Source: Diphasiastrum complanatum (Eukaryota > Streptophyta > Lycopodiopsida > Lycopodiales > Lycopodiaceae). Taken from it: 64,000 nucleotides of DNA. The notes under the pieces were generated by a model. It did no database searches. It was not told where the DNA came from and saw only the letters and a program-made list of their open reading frames with translations. The position numbers were made by a program, and so were the translations under genes. Each line of letters starts with the position of its first letter. Position 1 is the first letter of the stretch. Below, in pieces: positions 47,691 to 64,000 of the stretch. Location of the stretch: contig CM055103.1 in NCBI GenBank assembly GCA_029204225.1, positions 19,664,925-19,728,924 on the forward strand, written 5' to 3'.

Positions 47691-48681
47691 TATCTTAGTG
47701 AGAAAAATCACAACTTTTGATTTTGAATTTCATTCCAAGTCTTATTTCCAAAGCTTTACCATTACCTCCTGGGATCTCGATCATGTATGTTGACATTTTC
47801 TTCCTTTCTGGACAAAATTTCATCATATGTCCAGGCTTTTTACAGACGAAATATAAGTTTTCTTTCTTAGCCTTTTTCCGGGATAGAGATTTTTGAACTT
47901 CTTTTTCTTCGGTTTCCGGGGTTCCGACACTACTTGATCCAATTCATCCAAATATTTTGCTTGGTCTGGATTGCACTTCTTCTTAGTTTTCAAGGCAGTT
48001 GGAATTTGCTGAAATTGCTTCATGGATGCCACCACTGTAAAATCATATGCTTTCGCTATCTGAAATGTATTCTCAAGCCTTTGAAGCACATTTTGCCTAC
48101 ATTCGTTTTGATAGTTGGCAAACAAACCTAGGACAAATTGCCAAAGAGCCAACTTTGAATCGAATGATGGCACTCTATTCCAGAGGTCCATGAATTTCTT
48201 TATATAAGAGTCCAAGCTCTTACTACCCATTTTGCAGTTCACAAATTCTGGTAGTAGTCAACGTCATCTGCTATCACGAAAGTTTTTTTAAAAGCTTTCG
48301 CAAAAGCATCCCAGGTAGTAGGCTTCACCGGTAAATCTCACCACCACGATGACACTTTTCCACGTGTAAGAACAACACGACGCTTTCAATTTTCTTCTCA
48401 TCTGGAACTCCATGCAGGCTGAAGTAACTGCTCCACTTAACGAGTCAGTCCTCCATGACCTCCGATTTCTTCTCCTTCTTCTCTCCCGAGTATGTCTCCA
48501 ATTGATAACAGAGATTGGGCGAAGACAACAATTTGACCTAGTTCAGAAGAACTTCCATTTGCTGATCTCTCATGTTATTCCGATTATTCATATCATTGAG
48601 TGCCATACTCAATTGTTGAAAAATTACCATAGAAGATGGTGCACCTGGATTTGCAGCCTGATTCGCAGCTTCTTTGGCCAT
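47690..48681 (-). pseudogene. Ty3/gypsy gag
   Basis: ATG at 48681 opens MAKEAANQAANPGAPSSMVI and LSMALNDMNNRNNMRDQQME. After stops come TTWDAFAKAFKKTFVIADDV (about 48300) and the frame 48242-47823 with LDSYIKKFMDLWNRVPSFD and LWQFVLGLFANYQNECRQ, the retrotransposon gag domain. The zinc knuckle near 47830 reads YFVCKKPGHMMKFC: the first Cys is replaced by Tyr. Downstream MIEIPGGNGKALEIRLGMKF continues to about 47690. Confidence 0.85.
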
Positions 48682-50475
48682 ATCAATTTTTCTATTCCTA
48701 GAAATTACTAAATTTAGTTAATAAATGATTAACTATTAGTGAAGTACAGTTGACCAAATTTGACTAAAATTGACTCCAGTATGGTCAATTCACTAACTTT
48801 AGTACATTTTATAGATAATTCAAGAAACTAGAAAAAAATGAAAAATGAAAATTGTGAATTTTAATTTTTTTAAATTTTTTTTACGTAATTTAAAAACGTT
48901 GTTAGTATATAGGCAATCGAATCAAAAAAATGATTCACTATTAGATTCCTAATCTTATTGATACAACGTGTATTAGGCATGCATGACATGCAACATTAAC
49001 TACTTTTTTTTTGACTTCACGGAATTTTACGTGAATTTCAGTTTTACGGAAATTTTTAGCCAAATTTATTGATTTGTGTCCTGACCATCAGACCACATGC
49101 GTATAACCACTCAAAACAAATGAGAATCCATCATGCATGTTAGAATCACTATGAGAATCAACATGCAATCAATCCATGCAAGCACAATACCACAAATTAG
49201 GGAAAAGACTAGCATGCAATAAGAACAATTCAAAATTTTGCCAATTTTAATCACAAAATTGCAAAACTTCAAACGGCCATAACTATGGCTAAAATACACC
49301 AAATCAGGTGATGTAAAGCTTGAAACAGAGGGAGACCAGTGATCAAGACATTTGCCACATCACCCTACCACCTAAGCTCCACACATTTGAGAACAGAGCA
49401 GCTGAATTTCTGTAGTAGGGCGCACTTTTTCTAGGCCATAACTTTTAGAATCATGCATACACCTCTCCAAGCTCAAAAGTGATACTACCAATAGTCTTAA
49501 ATGGTCTATTACACTTCCGTGAAGCATTCATACAGGTCCTATAAAGCAGTATGAGCTGAGAACAAAGATTTCTTGGTTTGTAGAAGTCAAATTAGCTTCA
49601 AACTTGATAGACATGAAGCATAAGCCACCGACCATCAATTTACGGATCTGATAGCTTGTTGGGAAGGTTAAAAGGAATGCTAATCATGCTGTAAAAAATT
49701 ATAGAATGATCTCCTTATGGATTTGGAGGTATCCATCCCCCCAAATTCACCAAAAATGGTCAATTTTTTTTTTTTTTTTACTTTTTTGACTTCCTACAAG
49801 TCCAATTCCTAGAATTCTTGGCTCTAACTTCAGGGACAACTTCAAAAGACTTTGGTTCAACTCTTTACAAGAACTACATGGTGTTTTACAGCCACCTAAT
49901 ATCCAACTTTATGAAAAAAAACAAGCAAAAATGATGATTTTTGACTATTTTCCAGTTTTTTTCTTCATTATAAAGTTGGAATTCATGACATGCAACTCTT
50001 TCTCTAGCACATGCAAACCAATTTACAGAATTATAGCCATCTAATTGATCTGATCTTGCTGAATGTTAGTTCTTACTATCAATTTTGAGTCGAAAAGCAT
50101 GAAAAAACAAGCAATTTTGACCAAAACATAGCCTAGAATCATAAATCATGGAAAGAACTGGCATGCATCATTAATTTCATCATAATGATCCCTAAAATAA
50201 AAGTACACTTGTTGGAAAATTCAGATCTACACAAGATTTGAGCTATACAAGAAAAAGCTCTAAAAAAGCAACACAAATTGGCTTCCTAGGACAATTCTCC
50301 ATAAACCACAAAAAATTTCAAGAGACATGGATCTTAGCAACAAGCAAATTGAAACCGGGAGAATCCACCAAATTGCACTCTTGTTCACCACCTGAATGAG
50401 AATACTAGTTGATCTCCACCAAAATCTCCGATGAAAAACAACACCACTCCAAGTTTTTCAATCTTCGTAAGCCTT
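48682..50475 (-). other. long leader of the gypsy gag element
   Basis: About 1.8 kb between the PBS and gag, with no coding frame I can support. It is AT-rich with poly-A and poly-T runs (for example 49768-49780). Confidence 0.5.
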
Positions 50476-50487
50476 GCTCTGATACCA
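50476..50487 (-). other. primer-binding site of the gypsy gag element
   Basis: The minus strand reads TGGTATCAGAGC, preceded by CTTACAT. It sets the left edge of an LTR at 50489. Confidence 0.75.
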
Positions 50488-50488
50488 A

Positions 50489-51000
50489 TGTAAGGGAAAG
50501 CTCCACAAGATCTTGCTTACAAGACAAACACAATAGAAAACACGCTATAGAGAAATCACCCAACCAAGTAGAAGCAACCAATCAACTGTAAAAGCTTCAC
50601 TCCCAAGCCAAGGAATAGGAAGCACAAAAGTAGAGTGAGAGCCTGGCAATGAATCAATGATAAGATGGAGTAGTAGAGCGAGTTTGGCCTCCTTACTAAG
50701 GCTTGGAACCCCCTGTGCATTTAGTAATGCAAGGTCCCAACTCTATACATAGATTCCACTAAAATAGAGTCTTTGTGCATGGATCCTCTATTCATAGGAA
50801 TGCTATTGATACTCTACACATGCACATACGTTCCCAAACCTTGTACTAGCTCCATTTAATGTGTTATGGGCCTCACAAGGATATTAATTACTTTTGGGTC
50901 ATGTCCAATATGATGTGGCATAACTAATAGCTTGTTTCACTGGAGTACCGTGTATCCAAGACTAGGAGTATACTAAATCCTATGTATTGGTCATGGAAAT
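50489..51000 (-). repeat. LTR of the gypsy gag element, right end not located
   Basis: The minus-strand LTR end is CTTTCCCTTACA at 50489. The other end could not be fixed; about 500-600 bp are likely. Confidence 0.4.
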
Positions 51001-54536
<3,536 letters not shown>

Positions 54537-54554
54537 CTCCCATTAAGCTTGCTG

Positions 54555-54857
54555 CTATGAATCTGGACTCAAGTTTAACAATTCTACTAGAGTAGAATGT
54601 TTATCCCTTGACAATGGTTTTGTCCAAATGTCGGCCAACATGCTGTCTGTGTGACAGTAACTTAGTGCAATGTCTTTGTTCTGAACCTTCTCTCTGAGAA
54701 AATGAAGTTGAACCTCTATATGTTTGGTCCTTGTGTGAGTTCGTCGGTTCAACGACAGAGCTATACAACTCTGATTATCGCATTGGCGTATAGTTGGACC
54801 AAACTGTGGGAATCTCAGATCCTGTAGTAGTCTTCTAAGCCATAAAATCTCCTTCAC
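54555..54857 (-). pseudogene. copia element 10 RNase H C-terminus
   Basis: The minus frame reads EILWLRRLLQDLRFPQFGPT, RTKHIEVQLHFLREKVQNKD, then MLADIWTKPLSRDKHSTLVE, ending just before the polypurine tract. This is the usual end of copia pol. Confidence 0.92.
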
Positions 54858-55082
54858 TAATGACGTAGCTACGACATATTCAGATTCTATGGAGGACAGA
54901 GAAATGCGTTTCTACTTTCTGCTATTCCATGACATGGGTCCTCCTGCGAGGAAGCAAATGTAGAGTGCCATGAATTTGGTACTTGTAGATGTGGACAAGC
55001 TTTTCCTCCTAACTTCTTCCTGCAACAAGCTTGCTGTCAATTTTTGGAGAGACAGCGCAGAGGTATTGCTCAAAAGCAAAAC

Positions 55083-55405
55083 TTAATTATCGTAGGAGGA
55101 TGGAAGACTGGCAAGAAGAGACATGATAGAGTCTTCTTCTGATATAGGAGAACCTATTGCAACCAGTTGGTCCAGCAATTGTTTGAACTCGTTCAGATGG
55201 TCGCTGATTGATGTGCTTTCACTCATTCTGAGTGTCAATACCTTCTTCCTCAAGAAGAGACGAGTCGAGACCTCTGAGGTCTCGTAGATGCTAGTGAGTG
55301 TATCCCATGCTTCTTTGGAAGTAGTGCAGTTGGATACATGAGCAATTTGAGTGTCTTTAAGGTTTAGAGATACAATGGCAAGAGCCTTGCCATCCGTGGC
55401 TTCCA
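55083..55405 (-). pseudogene. copia element 10 gag fragment
   Basis: The minus frame reads DGKALAIVSLNLKDTQIAHV, CTTSKEAWDTLTSIYETSEV, TLRMSESTSISDHLNEFKQL, then LLASLPSSY. This is the centre of a copia Gag; the first ~60 residues are absent. The reading starts exactly at the LTR boundary, so a deletion has joined LTR to mid-gag. Confidence 0.9.
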
Positions 55406-56771
<1,366 letters not shown>

Positions 56772-56806
56772 ACAAAGAGGATGTGACAGGTTAAGAATAC
56801 ATTGAA

Positions 56807-56820
56807 GTCCAGCGATGGAC
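56807..56820. repeat. hairpin GTCCA-GCGA-TGGAC
   Basis: A 5-bp stem with a GCGA loop. Related hairpins recur in the arrays at 57022 and 59681. Confidence 0.8.
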
Positions 56821-57021
56821 ATCAATGATACTTAGGATGATTGAAACCATCCATTCTATCTCAAAGGCAATGATGGATAGTTTCGTTTATATGATAATCC
56901 TCTGAGATTGCAGGTGATAACAATGATATAGTAACCATTTTTCTGATACTTAGAAGACAACGATGGAGGGCTGCCTCATATATGCACACTTTGCTCACAC
57001 TCTTTGAGTATATGTTGGGCG

Positions 57022-57310
57022 CTGTCCAGCAATGGACAGATCGCTGCCTATTGCATACTTTATGGTTGATAATGTATATACTTGTGTTCTACTCAGCGAT
57101 GGATACTTTATGCATGATTGGTCTTACACATACTCATCGTTATGCACATACTTACCTTGCTGTCCAGCGATGGATAGGAGGGCCATCTACTTTTCATGTA
57201 CCTACACTCTAAGATCATTTATGATTGTCCAGCAATGGACCATAAACTTATGCTATATTTTCACATACTTTTTCACATCAACATCCTCCTCCAACTAGCG
57301 ATGGTAGGAT
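57022..57310. repeat. phased array of short hairpins
   Basis: CAGCRATGG cores occur at about 57026, 57093, 57163, 57229 and 57294, spaced 64-70 bp. Three have perfect stems: CTGTCCA-GCAA-TGGACAG (57022-57039), TCCA-GCGA-TGGA (57162-57173) and GTCCA-GCAA-TGGAC (57227-57240). The sequence between cores is only weakly alike. Confidence 0.7.
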
Positions 57311-57648
57311 GGACACTTTTAAGTTTATTTTTGACAAATGTGCTCTCTTTAATAGTGTGTATAGTCTTTTTGATCTCACAATATGAAGCTAATTATATCT
57401 CATTCTATAGCCTCATTACATTGCTCCAGCATCGTCAGAATATTGCTTGGTTCATTCTTGAACCCACTACTCATTTTTTGCAAGGTATGTAACCAACTAG
57501 TTCTCTGCAATGCAAGTTAACTAGCATAGGCGGAAGACATCTTGTAAGTGTTTTTTATGTAACTCTCCGTAGCAATGTGCTCACTCCACGGTTTCTTGGC
57601 TTCTTTATGATCTAAAAGAAATAAGAACTCCTTCTCTTAAGAACTACT

Positions 57649-57714
57649 ATGGCTGCCTCTCAAGAAGCTACTATGGCTGCCTCTCAAGAAGCTATGTCTA
57701 CAACCATTCAGGTA
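57649..57714 (+). other. ATG-led open block MAASQEA with a possible splice donor
   Basis: The block ATGGCTGCCTCTCAAGAAGC occurs twice in tandem here (24-bp period) and once at 60223. It is followed by TCTACAACCATTCAG and GTACGC, which would be a good donor. It could be the first exon of a lost gene; no second exon was identified. Confidence 0.3.
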
Positions 57715-58212
57715 CGCTTTCCAAGTTTAAACAGACTCTTCACAACTTTGGTAAGTATGGTAGTTTCGGCTTCGTATAGTCTATGGTATACCATTATTCT
57801 GCACAAATTCACTTTTTCCTTTCTCTTCTGTTTTCTTTTCTCTTCTCTGTTTCCCTTGTTCGAAAGAAAGAAACGACATAAGACCACACTCAAATAAGAT
57901 TTGGTCATCAAAAGTAACAGTAAGGACTCCAATTATATGATCTTAGACAACATGGATATGCGTAAGAATCAAAGTTTATACTATGGGAGTAGAATGACAC
58001 GGATCTGCCCTACTACCCAGTATAAACATTGGCAGTCTCTTACACAGTATTAATTACATCTTATCTATACAGTGTCCTGATACCGTGGATGTTATGTCAT
58101 TCCGATATAACATTCATGGCAACTCTTCACCTTACCTCTGTTAGTGTTACTTTAGACTCTTGGTGAGATACAACTAGAAAGCATAGATATGCTCAGGAGT
58201 ATGGACAACAGT

Positions 58213-58706
58213 TGTCATGCCCAAACTAGTCTCGGGTAGCATGTCCACGCTAGGGATCAATAGACCAACAACCCTTAAGTTAATTATGACTATAAGGGAA
58301 TTGGGGCCCTTATGTGTACATGGTCATAATTTATGGTTGTAGGCCTAAACACATGGTGGTGGAGTTGGTATGGGTCTATCAGTGAGTCATTGGGGAACTG
58401 GATGACGTGGCCCAAATAGGCTGCAGAGGTGTCCAGTGAGGTGTCACAGGGCATTGCTAGTGGTGCATGGGCCTTGGAGGATATAAGTATACCTATTGGG
58501 CTCTCACTAGTGTATCCTTGATTGTGAGACTAGTAGCCGTATGCTGCTGGTGTGATGCCTCATTCCTCTTTGTGATTGATCCATAGCTTGGGAGATAGAT
58601 CCATTTGATCTAGGTTTGGTTGGGTTGGTTTGTCCACCATCTGATTCCCTTGTGTTGCTTGTGATTGGCACGCTTAGAATAGGATCCTTGGATTAGGACT
58701 TTATAT
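58213..58706 (+). repeat. LTR, copy 1
   Basis: Starts TGTCATGCCCAAACTAG and runs to GGACTTTATA, directly before TTGGTATCAGAGCC. Its last ~320 bp (58380-58706) match 59203-59524. The TGTC start and the PBS type suggest a gypsy-like element. Confidence 0.65.
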
Positions 58707-58718
58707 TGGTATCAGAGC
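58707..58718 (+). other. primer-binding site
   Basis: TGGTATCAGAGC following the LTR end TTATAT. A second copy of the site lies at 59052-59063, also after GGACTTTATAT. Confidence 0.8.
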
Positions 58719-59051
58719 CAATTCTAAGCACGTTTTGCCATTGATTTCTGTTCATGATGAAATGTCGAATTGTGGGGATTTTTCCGTTGTGTGATATGGA
58801 ATCTTGACACTATTTTGAGAATTCAGTGGAGTATGCAACGAAGTGGTGAAAGTGTGGATTATGCTTCCCGTAGATTTTCTTGTTTGAAGTGTAATCGGTT
58901 GTGTGGTAAGTGCACTACTAGGTATACAATCGGTTTGATTTCTAGAAACTTCATATTGTTTTTTAGGAAGTAAATTTTTGGTTTTCAATTCACTTGTCTT
59001 GCTTGTGATTGACATGCTTAGAATAGGATCCTTGGATTGAGGACTTTATAT

Positions 59052-59063
59052 TGGTATCAGAGC
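59052..59063 (+). other. second primer-binding site
   Basis: TGGTATCAGAGC preceded by GGATTGAGGACTTTATAT, a copy of the LTR end at 58670-58706. So the LTR end and PBS have been duplicated about 345 bp apart. Confidence 0.8.
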
Positions 59064-59202
59064 TTTAAGTTTTTCAGATCCTTAGTAGTTGCCTATGTAT
59101 GATTATCACGTTCTTTTATTGAGTAAAGGACAAATGAATTATGATTGACAAATCATAGTTCAGATTCTAGTTATACTTCATCGTTTAAAAGAAGAATTAT
59201 CC

Positions 59203-59524
59203 CGTGAGTCATTGGGAAACTGGATGACATGGCCCAGATAGGCTGCAGAGGTGTCCAGTGAGGTGTTACAGTGCACTACTAGTGGTGCATGGGCCTTGGA
59301 GGATATAAGGATACCTATTGGGCTCTCACTAGTGTATCCTTGATTGTGGCTGGTAGCCGTATGCTGCTGGTGTGATGCCTCATTCCTCTTTGTGATTGAT
59401 CCATAGCTTGGGGGCTAGATCCGTTCGATCTAGGTTTGGTTGGGTTGGTTTGTCCACCATCTGATTCCCTTGTGTTGCTTGTGATTGGCATGCTTAGAAT
59501 AGGATCCTTGGATTAGGACTTTAT
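59203..59524 (+). repeat. LTR, copy 2, truncated at both ends
   Basis: Matches 58380-58706. At 59524 the PBS is replaced by a block (GTAGTGCGTGACATACC...) that also occurs at 60703 and, inverted, at 20160-20240. Confidence 0.8.
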
Positions 59525-59595
59525 AGTAGTGCGTGACATACCTTACGTTGTAAGGGTCACTTGGGTCAGTATAGCATGGATTTGCTCTGATACTA

Positions 59596-60702
59596 GCACA
59601 CTGCTCACACTTTTTGAGTATAGGTTTGGCGCTGGTGCCTATTGCATATTTTATGGTTGATAATGTATATGCTTGTGTTCTATCCAACGATGGATACTTT
59701 ATGCATGATTGGTCTTACACATACTCACCGTTATGCACATACTTACTTTGCTGTCTAGCGATGGACAGGAGAGCCATCTACTTTTCATGTACCTACACTC
59801 TAAGATCATTCGTAATTGTTTGTCCAGCGATGGACCATAAACTTATGCTATCTTTTCACATACTTTTTTACATCAACATGCCCCTCCAACCAGCGATGGT
59901 CACGGAGACAAATGTGCTCTCTTTAATAGTGTGTATAGATCTTTTTGATCTCACAATACGAAGCTAATTATATCTCATTCTGTAGCCTCATTACATTGCT
60001 CCGGCCTTGTCAAAATATTGCTTGGTTCATTCTTGAACCCACTACTCGTTTTTTGCAAGGTATGTAACCAACTAGTTCTCTGCAATGCAAGTTAACTAGC
60101 ATAGGCGGAAGACGTCTTGTAAGTGCTTTCTATGTAACTCTCCGTAGCAATGTGCTCACTCCACGGTTTCTTGGCTTCTTTATAATCTAAAAGAATAAGA
60201 ACTCCTTCGCTTAAGAACTACTATGGCTGCCTCTCAAGAAGCTACGTCTACAACCATTCAGGTACGCTTTCCGAGTTTAAACAAACTCTTTGCAACTTCG
60301 GTAAGTATGGTAGTTTCGGCTCCGTATAGTCTATGGTATACCATTATTCTGCACAAATTCACTTTTTCCTTTCTCTTCTATTTTCTTTTCTCTTCTCTGT
60401 TTCCCTTGTTCGAAAGAAAGAAACGACATAAGACCACACTCAAATCTAAACTAAAAAGTACCGTGAAATAAGATTTGGTCATCAAAAGTAACAGTAAGGA
60501 CTCCAATAATATGATCTTAGACAACATGGATATGCGTAAGAATCATAGTTTATACTATGGCTATACAGTGTCCTGATACCATGGATGTTATGTCATTCCG
60601 ATATAACATTCACAGCAACACTTCACCTTACCTCTGTTAATGTTACTTTAGACTCTTGGTGAGATACAACTAGAAAGCATAGATATGCTCAGGAGTATGG
60701 AC
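59596..60702. repeat. large direct repeat, copy B
   Basis: Second copy of 56984-58206. It lacks the first hairpin and about 90 bp found at 57990-58065 of copy A. It is flanked on both sides by the same ~80-bp block containing CACTTGGGT and GCATGGATTTGCTCTGATA. Confidence 0.85.
59681..59900. repeat. phased array of short hairpins, copy B
   Basis: Hairpins TATCCA-ACGA-TGGATA (59681-59696), CTGTCTA-GCGA-TGGACAG (59751-59768, one G-T wobble), GTCCA-GCGA-TGGAC (59822-59835) and CC-AGCGAT-GG (about 59890). Spacing is about 70, 71 and 67 bp. In the first hairpin copy B has the stem TATCCA where copy A reads CTACTCA, so B pairs better there. Confidence 0.7.
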
Positions 60703-60887
60703 CGTAGTACGTGACATACCTTACATTGTAAGGGTCACTTGGGTTAGTATAGCATGGATTTGCTCTGATATCAGCACATGTGTTCACACCAAGTCTTTTG
60801 GCTAAATAAAACTCCTAACGGTTTAAACTTTTCATACTCCTCTTTAATTAAAACGAACTGATATGGATCAATTGATCGTAAGCTGAT

Positions 60888-62597
<1,710 letters not shown>

Positions 62598-62864
62598 TCA
62601 CCCTCCATCCATTGGCGTAATTTAAAGAAAACCCTTCTTCTTCACAAGAATGTTATAGGAATGTATACTTGAAAATCTTCTCCTTCAAAGGCCAAATTTT
62701 GTCAAAATTATTTTATCACCTTAATTTAAACAATAACTAAAATGCATACTCTTGAAGACATTGCTAAAATTAGCATAATGTTTCAAGTAGACATTTTAAA
62801 ACATTGAAGGCTAAGGAAATGAAGTTTGAAGGTTGAAGTTTCTTTCAAGCCTCAAGCATGATTC

Positions 62865-64000
62865 TCAACAACACTTCATATGATGAGTTGGATGCCTCCA
62901 AGAATTCCAAGGAAAATTTTCAAAGCTTAGGTGCCTTTTGCCCCCATAAAATCTGACATAATGTAAAAAAAGAAAATGTGGTTCAGCCTTGATGATCAAC
63001 ATATTAGAAAGTGAAATAGTATCTTGCTTTTTGGAAAGCCAAGACACCACTCTAGCACAAAGAAAGGTTGAAAATGCACTAATGGATTTTCTATCCACTT
63101 TGTCACTTGCAAAATCTGAATCCGAGAAGGCTTTTAAGCCAATGTTAGTCCCTTGATAAACTATGCCAAAGTTTCTAGTGGTTGAGATCGAATGTGCCTT
63201 AGAACTCTTTTGGCCATTTTCAAATGAAAAACAAGTGGACTTTGCAAAAATTGGCTTAATCTTCCTACACTATAACTAAGATAAGGTCTAGTTATAGTCA
63301 AGTAAATCAAGGAGCCTATAAGCTTTCTATACAGTTTGATGTCCTCAGAAGATGCTTCATCATCACTTATAGATGCTTTTACATGTTGCTTCATAGGTGT
63401 CTCTATGGCTTTACAATGCTTCATTCCAAATCTTTGTAGGATGGATGATGCATACTTAGATTGACAAATTCCATGTCTCTAGAAATCTCTATGCCAAAAA
63501 TGACATGAAGTAGGCCGAGATCTACCATTCTAAACTCTTTTACCAATGAAAGTTTTACATCTCTTATGCCAGCAAGATCATTTCCACTTAGAATGATATC
63601 ATCTACGTATAAAGCAAGTACAATGATCTTGATATCGCTAAATCTTATATACAAAGAGGGATCAAAAGTGCTTAACACAAAGTTGATATAGTTTAGAAAG
63701 GTGTTGAGCCTAGAGTACCAAGACTCCTTTGTGTCCATAAAGACTCCTTTGCAAAAAACACACTTTGTCTTCAAATTCCCTTTTGATGAAGCCCTTGGGT
63801 TGCCATGTAGATCTCTTCCTCCAAGTAGCCATTGAGGAAGGCATTAGTCACATCAAGTTGATAGAGCTTCCAATTGAAAGTAGTAGCAAGAGAGATGATC
63901 AATCTAATAGTTACAAGCTTAGCAACTAGAGCAAATGTTTCATCATAATCTACTCCCTTGGTTTGAAAAAACTCCTTTGCCACAAGCCTGGCCTTATATT
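62865..64000 (-). pseudogene. copia element 11 reverse transcriptase and RNase H
   Basis: In minus-strand order from the window edge: [20 protein letters not shown] (63983), [20 protein letters not shown] (about 63830), LALYVDDIILSGNDLAGI with the catalytic YVDD (about 63600), MVDLGLLHVIFGIEISRD, then KLIGSLIYLTITRPYLSYSV (about 63310), and RNase H with FSDSDFASDKVDRKSISAFS (about 63120) and SWLSKKQDTISLS (about 63010). Frames change at least three times. The element continues beyond 64000, so its gag, integrase and 5' LTR are outside the window. Confidence 0.93.

Larger units (their letters stand above)
56984..58206. repeat. large direct repeat, copy A
   Basis: Matches 59596-60702 in the same orientation, with several indels. 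It contains a hairpin array (57022-57310), an ATG-led frame MAASQEA duplicated at 57649 and followed by a possible GTACGC donor, and AT-rich sequence. It lies next to an LTR that starts at 58213. Confidence 0.85.

Noticed and set aside
57022-57310. CRISPR-like regular spacing of short repeats
   Set aside because: The repeats are only about 9-18 bp, imperfect, spacers are weakly alike, there are no cas genes and the DNA is plant nuclear.

Overview
The window looks like nuclear DNA of a large-genome seed plant. The evidence is spliceosomal introns, fragments of plant-type genes (an Mpv17/PMP22-family exon, a small intron-bearing gene, a Ulp1-like protease gene) and a dense layer of broken LTR retrotransposons whose primer-binding sites match the plant initiator-Met tRNA form (TGGTATCAGAGC or one-base variants). 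About twelve such primer-binding sites can be read. There are no bacterial genes, operons, rRNA, tRNA or CRISPR arrays. The species cannot be fixed by eye; a gymnosperm or other repeat-rich seed plant would fit.

Layout. 1-2341: non-coding, with a TATA-like box near 1.7 kb. 2342-3420: Ty3/gypsy integrase relic (+). 4011-8982: Ty1/copia element (-) with a full 5' LTR, a truncated 3' LTR and a decayed gag-pol. 8983-11541: no gene. 11542-12147: triplicated 109-bp unit with CT and CA microsatellites. 12350-21825: four truncated copia elements (+) in a row. 22972-27899: an exon of an Mpv17/PMP22-like gene (-) split by an almost complete copia element (23168-27840), with matching LTRs, PBS, PPT and a perfect 5-bp target-site duplication. 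29581-30359: a small spliced gene (+). 31985-33560: gypsy protease-RT relic (-). 35188-36145: exons of an unidentified gene (+). 37190-42146: two opposed copia relics meeting at a microsatellite. 43302-45906: decayed Ulp1 (C48 peptidase)-like gene (-). 45947-47690: copia LTR and leader (+). 47690-51000: gypsy gag relic with leader and LTR (-). 53512-56771: internally deleted copia element (-). 56772-60830: a duplicated repeat block with regularly spaced hairpins and two copies of another LTR. 60888-62596: a direct repeat pair, each copy ending in a microsatellite. 62865-64000: copia RT-RNase H relic (-), running off the window.

Nothing here is an intact autonomous transposon: every gag-pol frame carries stops, frameshifts or deletions. 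The clearest biological event is a copia insertion into a coding exon. The clearest unexplained structure is the ~65-70-bp phased array of short hairpins with GCGA/GCAA loops near 57.0-57.3 kb, repeated at 59.7-59.9 kb. I did not find a convincing new gene system. All identifications come from reading motifs by eye; no search was run.
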